From the NCBI GenBank assembly GCA_964016875.1, contig OZ024721.1, positions 42,367,088 to 42,431,087 of the forward strand: DNA of 64,000 bases, written 5' to 3'. The notes under the pieces are model-generated. The model made no database searches. It was not told where the DNA came from and saw nothing but the letters and a program-made list of their open reading frames with translations. The DNA is from Fallopia convolvulus. Its lineage: Eukaryota > Streptophyta > Magnoliopsida > Caryophyllales > Polygonaceae. Made by a program: the position numbers and the translations under genes. Each line of letters begins with the position of its first letter. The stretch's first letter is position 1. This document shows, in pieces, positions 22,871 to 31,900 of this stretch.

Positions 22871-23519
22871 CTTATCGCAAGGATGTGGAACTATGATTTT
22901 GTTTAAATCTGTGTTGATTTTCTTTCGTGGTCGATTTGACAGGCCTGGCAAGCTAACCTTCAGAAAGAGAACTCTGATTCTGATTATAGTGAGGTTAATC
23001 TGTTGAGATTTGCCGGCTTTTGTAATTTTTGCTGCAATTGCAATTGTTATTAATGCTGTGCAACTAATGCATGTTATGATTATTTGCTTTGGAAACAAAA
23101 TTCTGACTCTAGTGGCCACAGTGATGCTGATACCGGGACCTATTCTAATAGGGTAAAAACATTTACACTTTTTTAGTTATTTCTAATTTGAACTGCTCTA
23201 CTTATATATACTAATCTGTGATACTAATCTGTGAATAATGGTGGCTTACTATTAGTCTATTTTGCTAATTAGTTAATTATTGTGTAGTCTCCAAGGGCCG
23301 AGGGGCGCAGGGCAATTTCAACGGGCCACAAGATCATTCAAGCTGGTGTAAGCGTTGGTGATAGCTCTCTGATTGCTGCTGGTAGGAGAGCTGTTGATGC
23401 CGGGAAAGCTGCAAGGAATGCTACTGGCAAAATTGGTAATAAGAAAAGCAATAAGGCCAAGAAGATCGCTGCTGATGCCAAGAAGGTGGCATTTGGTCGG
23501 AGGCTTAAGCGCCGCAAGA

Positions 23520-23524
23520 CTGAT
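23520..23524 (+). repeat. 5-bp target duplication CTGAT, left copy
   Basis: CTGAT precedes the 5' LTR and recurs at 26736-26740 after the 3' LTR. A 5-bp direct repeat is the expected mark of LTR retrotransposon integration. Confidence 0.9.
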
Positions 23525-23868
23525 TGTTAGGAAAATGGCAAGACAAAGGCATAGTGTTTGTTAGGAAGGGTAAATGGGTCTTTTCTTGTAATGGCAGTTA
23601 GAATGAATATTCTAGACTGTGAGCTGGCTAGGGAGGGAGGGTTTAGTAGACTATAAATAATGTGTAAGTTTCTTGTTAGAGGTATCGAGAAATCAGAGAA
23701 AAGGATCAGGCCATTGGCCTTGGGCTCATTAGAGAGAGTTTCTCTTTTGAGATTGGCTCTTTGGGGATGTCCCATTGAGATTTTGTTCTTATTTTCAATT
23801 ATCAATCAATCAGTTATCAATCAATCAAGAGTGTTTTTTAGGGTTTGTTCATTCTCTACTATCTAACA
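23525..23868 (+). repeat. 5' LTR (344 bp)
   Basis: TGTTAGG..CTAACA. A TATA-like CTATAAATAA lies at 23651-23660, about 125 bp into the LTR, and should drive plus-strand transcription. Near the 3' edge are two ATCAATCAATC runs. Confidence 0.9.
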
Positions 23869-23869
23869 A

Positions 23870-23891
23870 TTGGTGCTCTTGTTGAGAGGGG
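23870..23891 (+). promoter_or_regulatory. Putative primer-binding site
   Basis: TTGGTGCTCTTGTTGAGAGG starts one base after the LTR. The TGG at its start fits pairing with a tRNA 3'-CCA end. The tRNA is not identified. Confidence 0.5.
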
Positions 23892-23909
23892 TTTTCCATA
23901 GGGTTAGAT

Positions 23910-24719
23910 GTGAGGATGAACATGGAAGAAGAAATGAGAGAATCTGAGATGGACATAGAGAAAAATCGAGAAGAAGTTATGGCTTTTTTCCGTAGCTGGG
24001 TTGAGGAAGTAAGAGAGTTAGTATTTGCCTGGATTTTAGAAGGGGAGAGCAGATCAAAATCGGTTGGGTATGATACTGAAATCAAATTGGGAGTATTAGG
24101 ATCATGTCTGGAAGGGGTGATGGAAGAAATTGAGGAAGAACAGGGTAACAAGTGCCATCAGAGATTGAGTGAGATTGCCAAACACAAGCACCAAGTTGAG
24201 TTTTGGACATCGCTGGTGAGGGAGTATTTGAAGAAGATCGATGGAGAAAATTCCAGAGGCGTCGTCAAAGTGGAGCCCGCATCTGACGATAAAGAGGAAG
24301 ATGAACACATGGCTGAGAACGATCGAACGAGAGATGAGATGAAAGAGAAAACCGACTCCGATGACGGTTTGACAGAAAGAGGATCGGCTTCAAAGGAGAA
24401 GAATGCATCGCAACCGAAAACCGGCGTTGAAACTGTTGTATCGAGTGTGGTCGAACCAGAAACCGAGGAAGACGACCCTGCGACCGATCAGAGCAAGACG
24501 AGACTCGAGGAGGAGGACGCTCTTCAGATTGGGAGTGACAGTGAAGACACTTCCCAGATCGGTGGATGGAATGGAGAAGGGAGGATTGAGAAAGAGAAAA
24601 TATCGACTCCTGAAAGTATGGCCAAAATCGTCGACGCAAAAACCCCAGTGGTAGAGAGTCACGCCACGATCGACCGGCAATGGCGCATGGAAGATTTCGC
24701 AGGGGAGTTGAGAAGATGA
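23910..24719 (+). CDS. LTR-element ORF A, unrecognised acidic protein (269 aa)
   Basis: The frame opens 41 bases after the 5' LTR (MRMNMEEEMRESEMDIEKNR) and is uninterrupted for 269 codons. The first 110 residues are Glu-rich and probably alpha-helical (MAFFRSWVEEVRELVFAWIL, LEGVMEEIEEEQGNKCHQRL). The rest is acidic, low-complexity and Ser/Thr/Glu-rich. Position next to the 5' LTR is where gag would be, but no zinc knuckle or known gag motif is visible. It overlaps the next frame by 40 bases in the -1 direction. An intact frame in a young element suggests it is expressed. Function unknown. Confidence 0.6.
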   Translation: MRMNMEEEMRESEMDIEKNREEVMAFFRSWVEEVRELVFAWILEGESRSKSVGYDTEIKLGVLGSCLEGVMEEIEEEQGNKCHQRLSEIAKHKHQVEFWTSLVREYLKKIDGENSRGVVKVEPASDDKEEDEHMAENDRTRDEMKEKTDSDDGLTERGSASKEKNASQPKTGVETVVSSVVEPETEEDDPATDQSKTRLEEEDALQIGSDSEDTSQIGGWNGEGRIEKEKISTPESMAKIVDAKTPVVESHATIDRQWRMEDFAGELRR

Positions 24720-25114
24720 TGACATTCATCGCGCGTGAAGTACCGTCGAGTGGTGCTGTGTGGGTTTTAGGGCAGAAGAGGCTACGGGAGATTGAACCCG
24801 TTTTTCTTGTGATGATGGATACGAATCAAATTGGATCCAAAGCCGGGCCAGACCCGAAATCGTTAGGCCCACCACCTTGGCTAAAAGATAGTATAACATT
24901 AAATGGGTTTGAGTTTAAAATGCAGAAGATAAAGCAGAATTACGTTGGGCCTTCACTAGCATTATCAGGCCCATTTAGTTGGCCCAACTCTGGGTTTAGA
25001 GAATCAGAACCAATTAAAAGGCAAGTTTTAAAAACAGAGGAAGATCCTCTTCTACCTCCAGCACCCTCGAATTCAAGAGTCAACACCGGTGCCTTGAGCC
25101 GCCTCCGCCACTGA
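24680..25114 (+). CDS. LTR-element ORF B, unrecognised (144 aa)
   Basis: The frame reads MAHGRFRRGVEKMMTFIARE, then KAGPDPKSLGPPPWLKDSIT and a C-terminus rich in Pro and Ser. It begins inside ORF A in the -1 frame and ends inside ORF C. No domain is recognised. It may be read only as a continuation of ORF A by frameshifting, or it may be a relic in which one indel separated an originally single frame. Confidence 0.4.
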   Translation: MAHGRFRRGVEKMMTFIAREVPSSGAVWVLGQKRLREIEPVFLVMMDTNQIGSKAGPDPKSLGPPPWLKDSITLNGFEFKMQKIKQNYVGPSLALSGPFSWPNSGFRESEPIKRQVLKTEEDPLLPPAPSNSRVNTGALSRLRH

Positions 25115-26328
25115 CGAGTAAACCGCCTCCTCGACCACCGGATTTTTCCTCGGATTTTCTAAGGTTAGAATTAATCCCTTCTGTTTCCCATTCCACTCCC
25201 TGTCCCATTTCTCTCCAATTTAATGGCAAGGAGGACTCTGCCGGCGACGACCCGGGCGGCATTCAGACTCATCAATTCTTCTTCTGGGCGTCCAATGTCT
25301 ATTCCATACACAGCCTTGAGGACAAGGCTAGTTTGAAGGGGTTGGAAAGGGTAGTTAATTCTCTAAGAGAAGGCAGTTGCGTTGAAAGATGGGGCTTCAT
25401 GCCGCCACCACCGGCGGAACCTCCACCAGAGCAACCATCTGATCTGATATCTTGTTTGAAGAGGTTGGAAAAGGAAGTTATAACCCTCAGAGAAGGCAGC
25501 TATGTGGAAGGGTGGAGTTGTGATCCTCCACCACCAGCAAAACCTCCACCGTCTGATCTTGTATCCTTTTTCCTCTTGGTCTTCGACAACACTGTGGAGT
25601 GCAACTCTTGCCAGCTGAGCGGAAGAAGTGAAGCTTCTGGGGACGACCCGGGCGACATCCTGTTTCTCCAATCTTCAGTGGCATATTATAGAGAAGTTAG
25701 ATGGAAGCTTGAGCGGCTGCTCATGACTGAAACAGAAATGCACATTGATCTGGGGTTCCTATTTCTTGAACATCATGTTTATGGGATTGTGAGGTATTCC
25801 ATCAAACAAGAGGATGTTCAATTAGCAGAAGAGAATCTTGAAAGAATTGTAAAGAGACACAAGCAGCTTATAATCTGGATTATGGTCGGGTTTGGTGACT
25901 CAAACATGAGCCTATTTTTCTACCATTCCCCTCGTCCTCCAAAGTATGGAAATAATGAAGAGATTCCTCTAAGAAATAGAAAAGAGTATGATGGGCTGAT
26001 TAAGGAAACTTGCATACAACTTCAGGTGGAGATAGAGTTCCAAACACCAGCTGAAGTGATGCACTTGGCGTCCAAGTGGAAAGGCTGCATTCCTCTAGAC
26101 AAAGGGGATCTCAAGCTGAATTGGATGAATGTTCAAGCTGATTTCAAGAGGTTAGATGGTCAGCTAAGTCACCCAGGCAATTGCACTATCAAGAATGTGA
26201 TCAAGCTAAACACGAGAGTTGGAAGATTTCAAGAAGACTCTCAGTTCAGCAACCAGCGGATAGACTCATATCTAGGAATGAGCACCCTTAGTTTCAGGAT
26301 CTTTGTCCTGACTTCAACCTTGTCCTAG
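25018..26328 (+). CDS. LTR-element ORF C, proline-rich protein with internal repeat
   Basis: The frame is open from about 25018 to the TAG at 26326-26328, roughly 436 codons, again -1 to the frame before it. The first in-frame ATG is well inside, so it may be reached by frameshift or splicing. It has a Pro-rich segment (LEPPPPLTSKPPPRPP), then two copies of a 35-residue unit: LERVVNSLREGSCVERWGF..PPPPAEPPP and LEKEVITLREGSYVEGWSC..PPPPAKPPP. A DDPGG/DDPGD motif occurs twice. The C-terminal 220 residues are a plausible folded domain (AYYREVRWKLERLLMTETEM, HHVYGIVRYSIKQEDVQLAE, PAEVMHLASKWKGCIPLDKG). No known pol or env motif is visible. Function unknown. Confidence 0.5.
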   Translation, partial: KASFKNRGRSSSTSSTLEFKSQHRCLEPPPPLTSKPPPRPPDFSSDFLRLELIPSVSHSTPCPISLQFNGKEDSAGDDPGGIQTHQFFFWASNVYSIHSLEDKASLKGLERVVNSLREGSCVERWGFMPPPPAEPPPEQPSDLISCLKRLEKEVITLREGSYVEGWSCDPPPPAKPPPSDLVSFFLLVFDNTVECNSCQLSGRSEASGDDPGDILFLQSSVAYYREVRWKLERLLMTETEMHIDLGFLFLEHHVYGIVRYSIKQEDVQLAEENLERIVKRHKQLIIWIMVGFGDSNMSLFFYHSPRPPKYGNNEEIPLRNRKEYDGLIKETCIQLQVEIEFQTPAEVMHLASKWKGCIPLDKGDLKLNWMNVQADFKRLDGQLSHPGNCTIKNVIKLNTRVGRFQEDSQFSNQRIDSYLGMSTLSFRIFVLTSTLS

Positions 26329-26389
26329 TTTCAGGATCTTTGTCCTGACTTCAACCTTGAGGACAAGGTTGTTTGAAGGCGAGTGGCAT
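26289..26389 (+). repeat. Short tandem duplication and polypurine tract
   Basis: AGTTTCAGGATCTTTGTCCT..CAACCTTG is present twice in tandem (26289-26325 and 26326-26358). Next come GAGGACAAGGTTGTTTGAAGG and GCGAGTGG, the polypurine-like tract that would prime plus-strand synthesis, directly before the 3' LTR. Confidence 0.65.
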
Positions 26390-26735
26390 TGTTAGGAAAA
26401 TGGCAAGACAAAGGCATAGTGTTTGTTAGGAAGGGTAAATGGGTCTTTTCTTGTAATGGCAGTTAGAATGAATATTCTAGACTGTGAGCTGGCTAGGGAG
26501 GGAGTGGGTTTAGTAGACTATAAATAATGTGTAAGTTTCTTGTTAGAGGTATCGAGAAATCAGAGAAAAGGATCAGGCCATTGGCCTTGGGCTCATTAGA
26601 GAGAGTTTCTCTTTTGAGATTGGCTCTTTGGGGATGTCCCATTGAGATTTTGTTCTTATTTTCAGTTATCAATCAATCAGTTATCAATCAATCAAGAGTG
26701 TTTTTTAGGGTTTGTTCATTCTCTACTATCTAACA
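26390..26735 (+). repeat. 3' LTR (346 bp)
   Basis: It matches the 5' LTR except for a 2-bp insertion (GGGAGTGGG) and one A/G change. It ends CTAACA and is followed by the CTGAT duplication. Confidence 0.9.
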
Positions 26736-26740
26736 CTGAT

Positions 26741-28491
26741 TGTAAGTTTATTCTTTCTAACATATTCTTTAATATCTTTGTTGGTATTTGTTGGATTTAG
26801 CTACTTAATCATCCTATTTGGAGCTTAAAGTCACCTAAACCATCATCTTGCCTTCCCTATATTGTTTGTGCATTAGTTTGCTCACATATTTTCTGCCATA
26901 CAACTGTTAACATTCATATCACAATATCTGGAATGAAATCACGTGTTGTGCTGCAGAATACAGGATAGTTAATAGATAATTAGTTTGTTTGACTGTTGTT
27001 TGGATTTTGTTAGTGTTTGGGAGCTCAAAAGTTGTCCTTTATCCCTTCTGATATTCAAAGTTATAATTAGTCACTTCTATCAAAGGTTGGCCTGAACTCT
27101 TATTTGAGCTTTTAGAGTAAACTGCTACATTCCGGCTATTTGCTTCATGTTAGAACTCATGGACTTGTAGTAGTTTTCTTTAGTTATGTCTTAACAATAT
27201 AAATTTGAATCACTTTCTGCACAAAAAATGTCTAAAATTGATTTGCAAAAGTTGTCAAATGTGGTAGCATACTTCGATTTTATAATATGTTTTTTTTGTC
27301 AAGAACGAGCCTAATTTTTATTCTTATCCAAACATCAGAAGTTGTTGTATTTTTAACTCACTTCCTCATTATTTCTTTCCAATTTTGAGTAAGTTTATCT
27401 ACCTAATTCGATTAACTTTGTACTACCTGTTGTTTTATTGCAGGATGTAGCTGGCATAGTGAATAATACAGGATTACAGGGCACTCTTTTTCCTCTGTCT
27501 TGGAGGTTTTTTAACGAGGCCCTGTACTCTTGACTATTTTACTTTACATGCATTATAAATGTTAGTAACAAGAGACCATCATGTCATATGAATCAGTTCT
27601 CTTTATTGTGTGCTTTCTTTACTTTCTCATCCAAAAGTGCTTCAGAGTATGGCTGTCCCAATTAAACCAAAAAGGACTTTTAATTCCCCCTCTTCATTAG
27701 CAAATGAATATAGGGTTTTTGGATTTCGTTTGATTTGTAGGTTTTAATTTTAGGGAGGTGCTATACTTCTCACTCTTTTATTAAACTTCATACTATAAAA
27801 TTACCTTAATAGCCTTCTTCTTAAAGTAAAATAATAAAAAAATATAAAATTTTATGTTAGGATTTTGTTAGATTTTCAACCATATATTAGAAATTACTCC
27901 GTATTTATGTAAAATCAAAGTGGTGTTGGATGCTAAAAAAAAGACACTTTAACACCAAAGAACGTGTAAATTATGCTAGCCAGAAACCCAAAAAAACAAA
28001 ACAAAACAGTAGCAACAATCATTAAACTTTGAAACTAAAATTGAATTGAGAAGTAGCAACTTAGAGGGTATGAAAAGTAGAATTTACATACCACCATGAC
28101 AAAGCTCTCTGTTATTGTATGCAGTTCCTTGAACGTTTGTTTGGGCTGTTCAAGTAGGAAAAACTCTATAAATTAGTGTATTAAATCATATATAATATTA
28201 TTATACATTTTGTGTGAAGATTTTGTTCATTATAAATTAAGTTAGGATCTTTTAGTAAGAGATTCTCTTAAAATTATAGTAATGTAGATTCCTTATTAGT
28301 AGTAAGTTTAAATTTCCCAAAATAAAATAAAAAAATTGAAAACGTGTGAAGTGCAAGAATTTTGTGTGTGAAGTACAGCTCTTGTGTAATTTTAGTTCGT
28401 GATTTACTTGCCTTAATTTGGCCTAATTATTCTTAATTATTTTTTTTGTTGTGTTTTCGTTTACAAAATCTATAATATGAATAAATTCTTA
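26741..28491 (+). other. Downstream part of the interrupted gene, then AT-rich non-coding DNA
   Basis: TGTAAGTTT right after the duplication is a strong splice donor that would have ended the last coding exon of the interrupted gene. An acceptor TTGCAG at 27438-27443 opens a candidate non-coding terminal exon (27444 on). Joining the two would give GAT TGA, so the original protein probably ended in ..KTD. From 27750 to 28490 the DNA is AT-rich with no gene. Confidence 0.45.
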
Positions 28492-28996
28492 GAGCATGTG
28501 CTATGATGGGACAATGATACACTCACACTCGGTGTAAAATCACTATTTTACACCAAACACACGTGGCAGTTTTTTATTTGTAAGAAAATCAACAAATTTT
28601 CCAGCTTTTATTTTTCTAATAAATGAAAAAGTAATGCCTAGCCTCTTCCTCTCCCTCCCTATTGCAGCAACGAAAATTGAATGTATTTCCTTCTTCAAAT
28701 TGCATTCTCATAGAAATTACTAGTATTTCCTAAAATCATTCTCCTCAAAAAGCTCAAACATGATGGCGGGACTCTAGATCTTGGTGGCCAAGCAGTGGCG
28801 GAAGCCTAGATCCGATAACAAAGTTGCTTGGGACTCCAGATCTGGTGGATAAACGGTGGCGAACGCCCAAATCTAGCGATGAAACAGTGACAAAACTCCA
28901 GATACGGTGGAAAATCCGGCGATGAAACTTGGATCCAAGTCATCCAACGTCTAACAGGCGGCAAGACTCCAAATTTGGTGGCAAGGTGGCGGTGAA

Positions 28997-31900
28997 TGTA
29001 ATATCCGCTAAATTTTAAAATAATAAAACGGATATTTATCCCAATAATTTTTTTTTCTCTAAAGTAGAGAACTTAATAATCTTTATAATTTCTTATTAAA
29101 TTATAAAGAAATTATAGAAGTTTATTACAATGACAATTAAGAGTTTCAGTAAATATACTATAAAAGTCGGATATCTATTTAAATATTTGCTCTTAAAAAG
29201 AGAGTTTAATTATTTTTATAATTATCTTAATAAATTATAAAAATGTTATAAATGTAATATCCGCAATATTCCAAGGTTTGTAAAACCATTATAATATAAT
29301 ATCATAATCCTTCTCCATATAAAAGAGAATTCATAATATAATTCATAACCCTTCTTCTCTATAAAAAGAAGATTTTAAATAAATTAAATAAATAAAGTCA
29401 AGAATGTATTATAAGGGTTATGAAGGAATAAAAACATTTAAATAAAATAATGCTTTAATAATTTCGAAATTTATTAAATAAAATAAAGGAACAACAAGCT
29501 AATAATAGCACAATGAAAAATAAATAAAAAGAGGCAAGAGTCGGGACTCGAACCCGAGACCTCTTGCATCTCGCCCCTAATCACACACTCTCAATTCCGC
29601 TATGCTATTGTGACTTGACTATCCATATTACAATTCTTTCAATTTTAAATAAATCCTATCTTCTTCTTCCAAGAGCACATCAGAATTGTGCCTGATGGAT
29701 TTGACGTTAAACCAATGCATGCCAATTTCTTCTTCCAATCTCCATGTTGGCTTGCAAGACCATCCTATTGACCTCATCACCCCATGTCATCTTTGAAGAA
29801 GCACAACCCCCACCAATCCCTTTCAAGCTCCTCCTCTTTCAATGGTCAATTTCAACCATGGAGGATTGAAGGAAACACAAGTTTTAGCTATAAAAGGGGT
29901 TGGGATTTCAGTAGAAAACTCACATCATCTACTTCCTCTTTCTCCCTTGCAAAACTCATCTCTATCAAACAAAAATTCAGCCAAAGAGCCTTCAATTTAA
30001 ATGCTGATTTTTTTTTTACAAAAACCTCAAAAAAAACCCTAATTCGCCTTGCCTTGCCCCGCCGGACCACCACCAGTCGCCGGACCACCACCTGCTGGCC
30101 GCCCAGTGCCGCGCGCCGTCGCTAGGAGGCCGCCACCAGCCTCCCACCGTCGCTGCAGTCCGTCGTCGTTAGTCCTGATGTGCTCTCTGGTTTTGTAAGT
30201 AAAAGCAAGAAGAAGAAGTGATGTGGGCTGGTGCTTTTGGGTTAATTTTGGGCTGCTGTTGGGCTAAATTTTAGGCCCATATGTCTAAAATTAACCCACC
30301 AGAATTTTATTAAAGGAAAAAGTAGAAGGAGAAGCCCAAAAATTCGATCGTCTCGAAATCCGTGCCCCTTTCCGCTCTCGTTCTCGCTCGGTATAATTCC
30401 CGACTCGTATTTTAATTTTTATCTTTTATAATATAATTTTACATGTATATATTAATTATTTAAATAAATAGAATCAATATCATAAGTGGATTATTAAAAT
30501 AGGAATTAATTTTGGTAAGTCATTAAATAAATTCCAATAAATCATAAGAATAATATTTGAAGCATATTTGGTTTAAATATTGGAAAAGTATTAACTCAGG
30601 CATATTCCTCTTTATTATAAAAGAAATAATATTTTTACCTTATTAGGAGCTTATTGTAATGAATAAAAGAAAATATGAGCTTAAGATTTTGTTAGTTGAG
30701 GAAAAAGGATTAAATCTAATAAATATATTAAGTGAGATCTTGATAGTTGAAAATATTATTCTAACCAATAGATAAAGTATTTATAATTTCTTATATCATA
30801 ATAAAATTTCAAGACAAGGTAATTGTAAATAATGTGTAAGAGCCCTTATAAAAGTATTGTTATAAAATCATTAGCATATGGATTATAGTTTTATATTAAA
30901 TATTACCTTTATAAAGAAATAATATTTTCCAAGTTATAATGTTGCATGTCTTAAACTATAGAGAAATACATTATAATAAAATCATGGGATTGAACTATGA
31001 GATTTATATGAGAAGTATAATATAAATAATATGATTACCCTATTTGGAAGTTATTATAAAAATATAAATGTCTAAGTTGTTAGAAAAGATATGATAAAGA
31101 TATTATTTATAATTATAGAGATAAATAAATAGTTGCATACTCCTATTTTTATAAAATAATATTCTAGACATGAGGAACCATTTAAATAAGATAATAGGAG
31201 TTTATTATGATCTTTGGAAATTTCCATATAAGTAAAGTGTAGAATAAGTATAATATAATATGATATATTAATATCTTTTATATCATAAGGTGGTTTCATG
31301 TCTTAAAAAGATATAAAAGATAAGAAAAGATATTATGATATGGCATATCTCTAAGTGTAGAGATTTTATAAGTTTTATTTAATGACTATGATAGATATGA
31401 TAATAATTTGATAAATAATAAGATATTAATATTGCTAAGTTATTAAGAGTTGCCTGGTATAAAAAGATATGTTAAAATAGCTAAGATAATATATCTTGAT
31501 CTAAGATATCACAAATATATGCTTTTGATTTTTTTAAAATAAAGCTTTAAGACATGATTATATTGGGTTTTATAAACTAAAGATATGGGAGAATTTATGT
31601 AAATAAGATAATGAGATTATTTTATTATTATACTAAGTTTTAGAAAGCTTTCCTTATAAGATATATATAGAAAGTTCCATTTTTGGAAAATACTAAGAAA
31701 GTGGCCTATTAATATTTTATCTCTATTTAATATGGTTTTTATAACTAGACAAGGTCTTACTAAAATAATGGATATTAATAAAATATTCTTTGTGGAGAAA
31801 TTAATATTTTAAAGTATTATATGGATATGATTGAAAATTAAGAAATATTACAATAACTCTAGATTGAAAACATCTTAATAAGGTTGTAAAAGACTTTTAT

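Larger units (their letters stand above)
21493..23530 (+). pseudogene. Unrecognised multi-exon gene with duplicated exons, broken by an LTR element
   Basis: Proposed exons: 21493-21507 (MENSQ), 21612-21677, 21733-21780, 21872-21919, 22013-22059, 22654-22755, 22943-22993, 23099-23152 and 23288-23530. Exons 2-5 share a ..DF(E/Q)SKT(T/K) ending and are duplicates. The last exon encodes a basic Ala/Lys-rich C-terminus (AGRRAVDAGKAARNATGK, ending GRRLKRRKTD) that looks like a nuclear or nucleic-acid-binding tail. Most exons are in phase 0. Two defects are visible. Exon 5 has 47 instead of 48 bases, and the exon at 23099 lacks an AG acceptor (AACAA|AATTCTG where the paralogous exon has ACAG). The terminal TGT TAG codons come from the inserted LTR. 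I cannot name a family. It could still be expressed with exon skipping. Confidence 0.5.
23525..26735 (+). mobile_element. Complete, young, non-autonomous LTR retrotransposon (3.2 kb)
   Basis: Two near-identical LTRs (23525-23868 and 26390-26735) begin TGTTAGG and end CTAACA and are flanked by CTGAT. By eye they differ by one substitution (CAATTATC/CAGTTATC) and one 2-bp indel, so the insertion is recent. Position 23870 on (TTGGTGCTCTTGTTGAGAGG) is the likely primer-binding site, and GAGGACAAGG..GAAGGCGAGTGGCAT before the 3' LTR is the polypurine tract. The interior holds three overlapping frames but no protease, integrase, reverse transcriptase or RNase H. It must rely on enzymes from another element. 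The insertion destroys the end of the host gene at 21493-23530. Confidence 0.9.

Noticed and set aside
24265..24729. Minus-strand frames opposite the LTR-element ORF A
   Set aside because: Shadows of the 269-codon plus-strand frame with biased composition.
25333..25335. TTG start for the Pro-rich ORF
   Set aside because: No ATG is present at 25333 and the frame is open upstream to about 25018, so the TTG is only an ORF-calling artefact.
29784..30125. 113-codon frame with Ser/Thr/Arg-rich protein
   Set aside because: It spans a TATA box and leader of the LTR-like unit and is low-complexity; no support as a gene.
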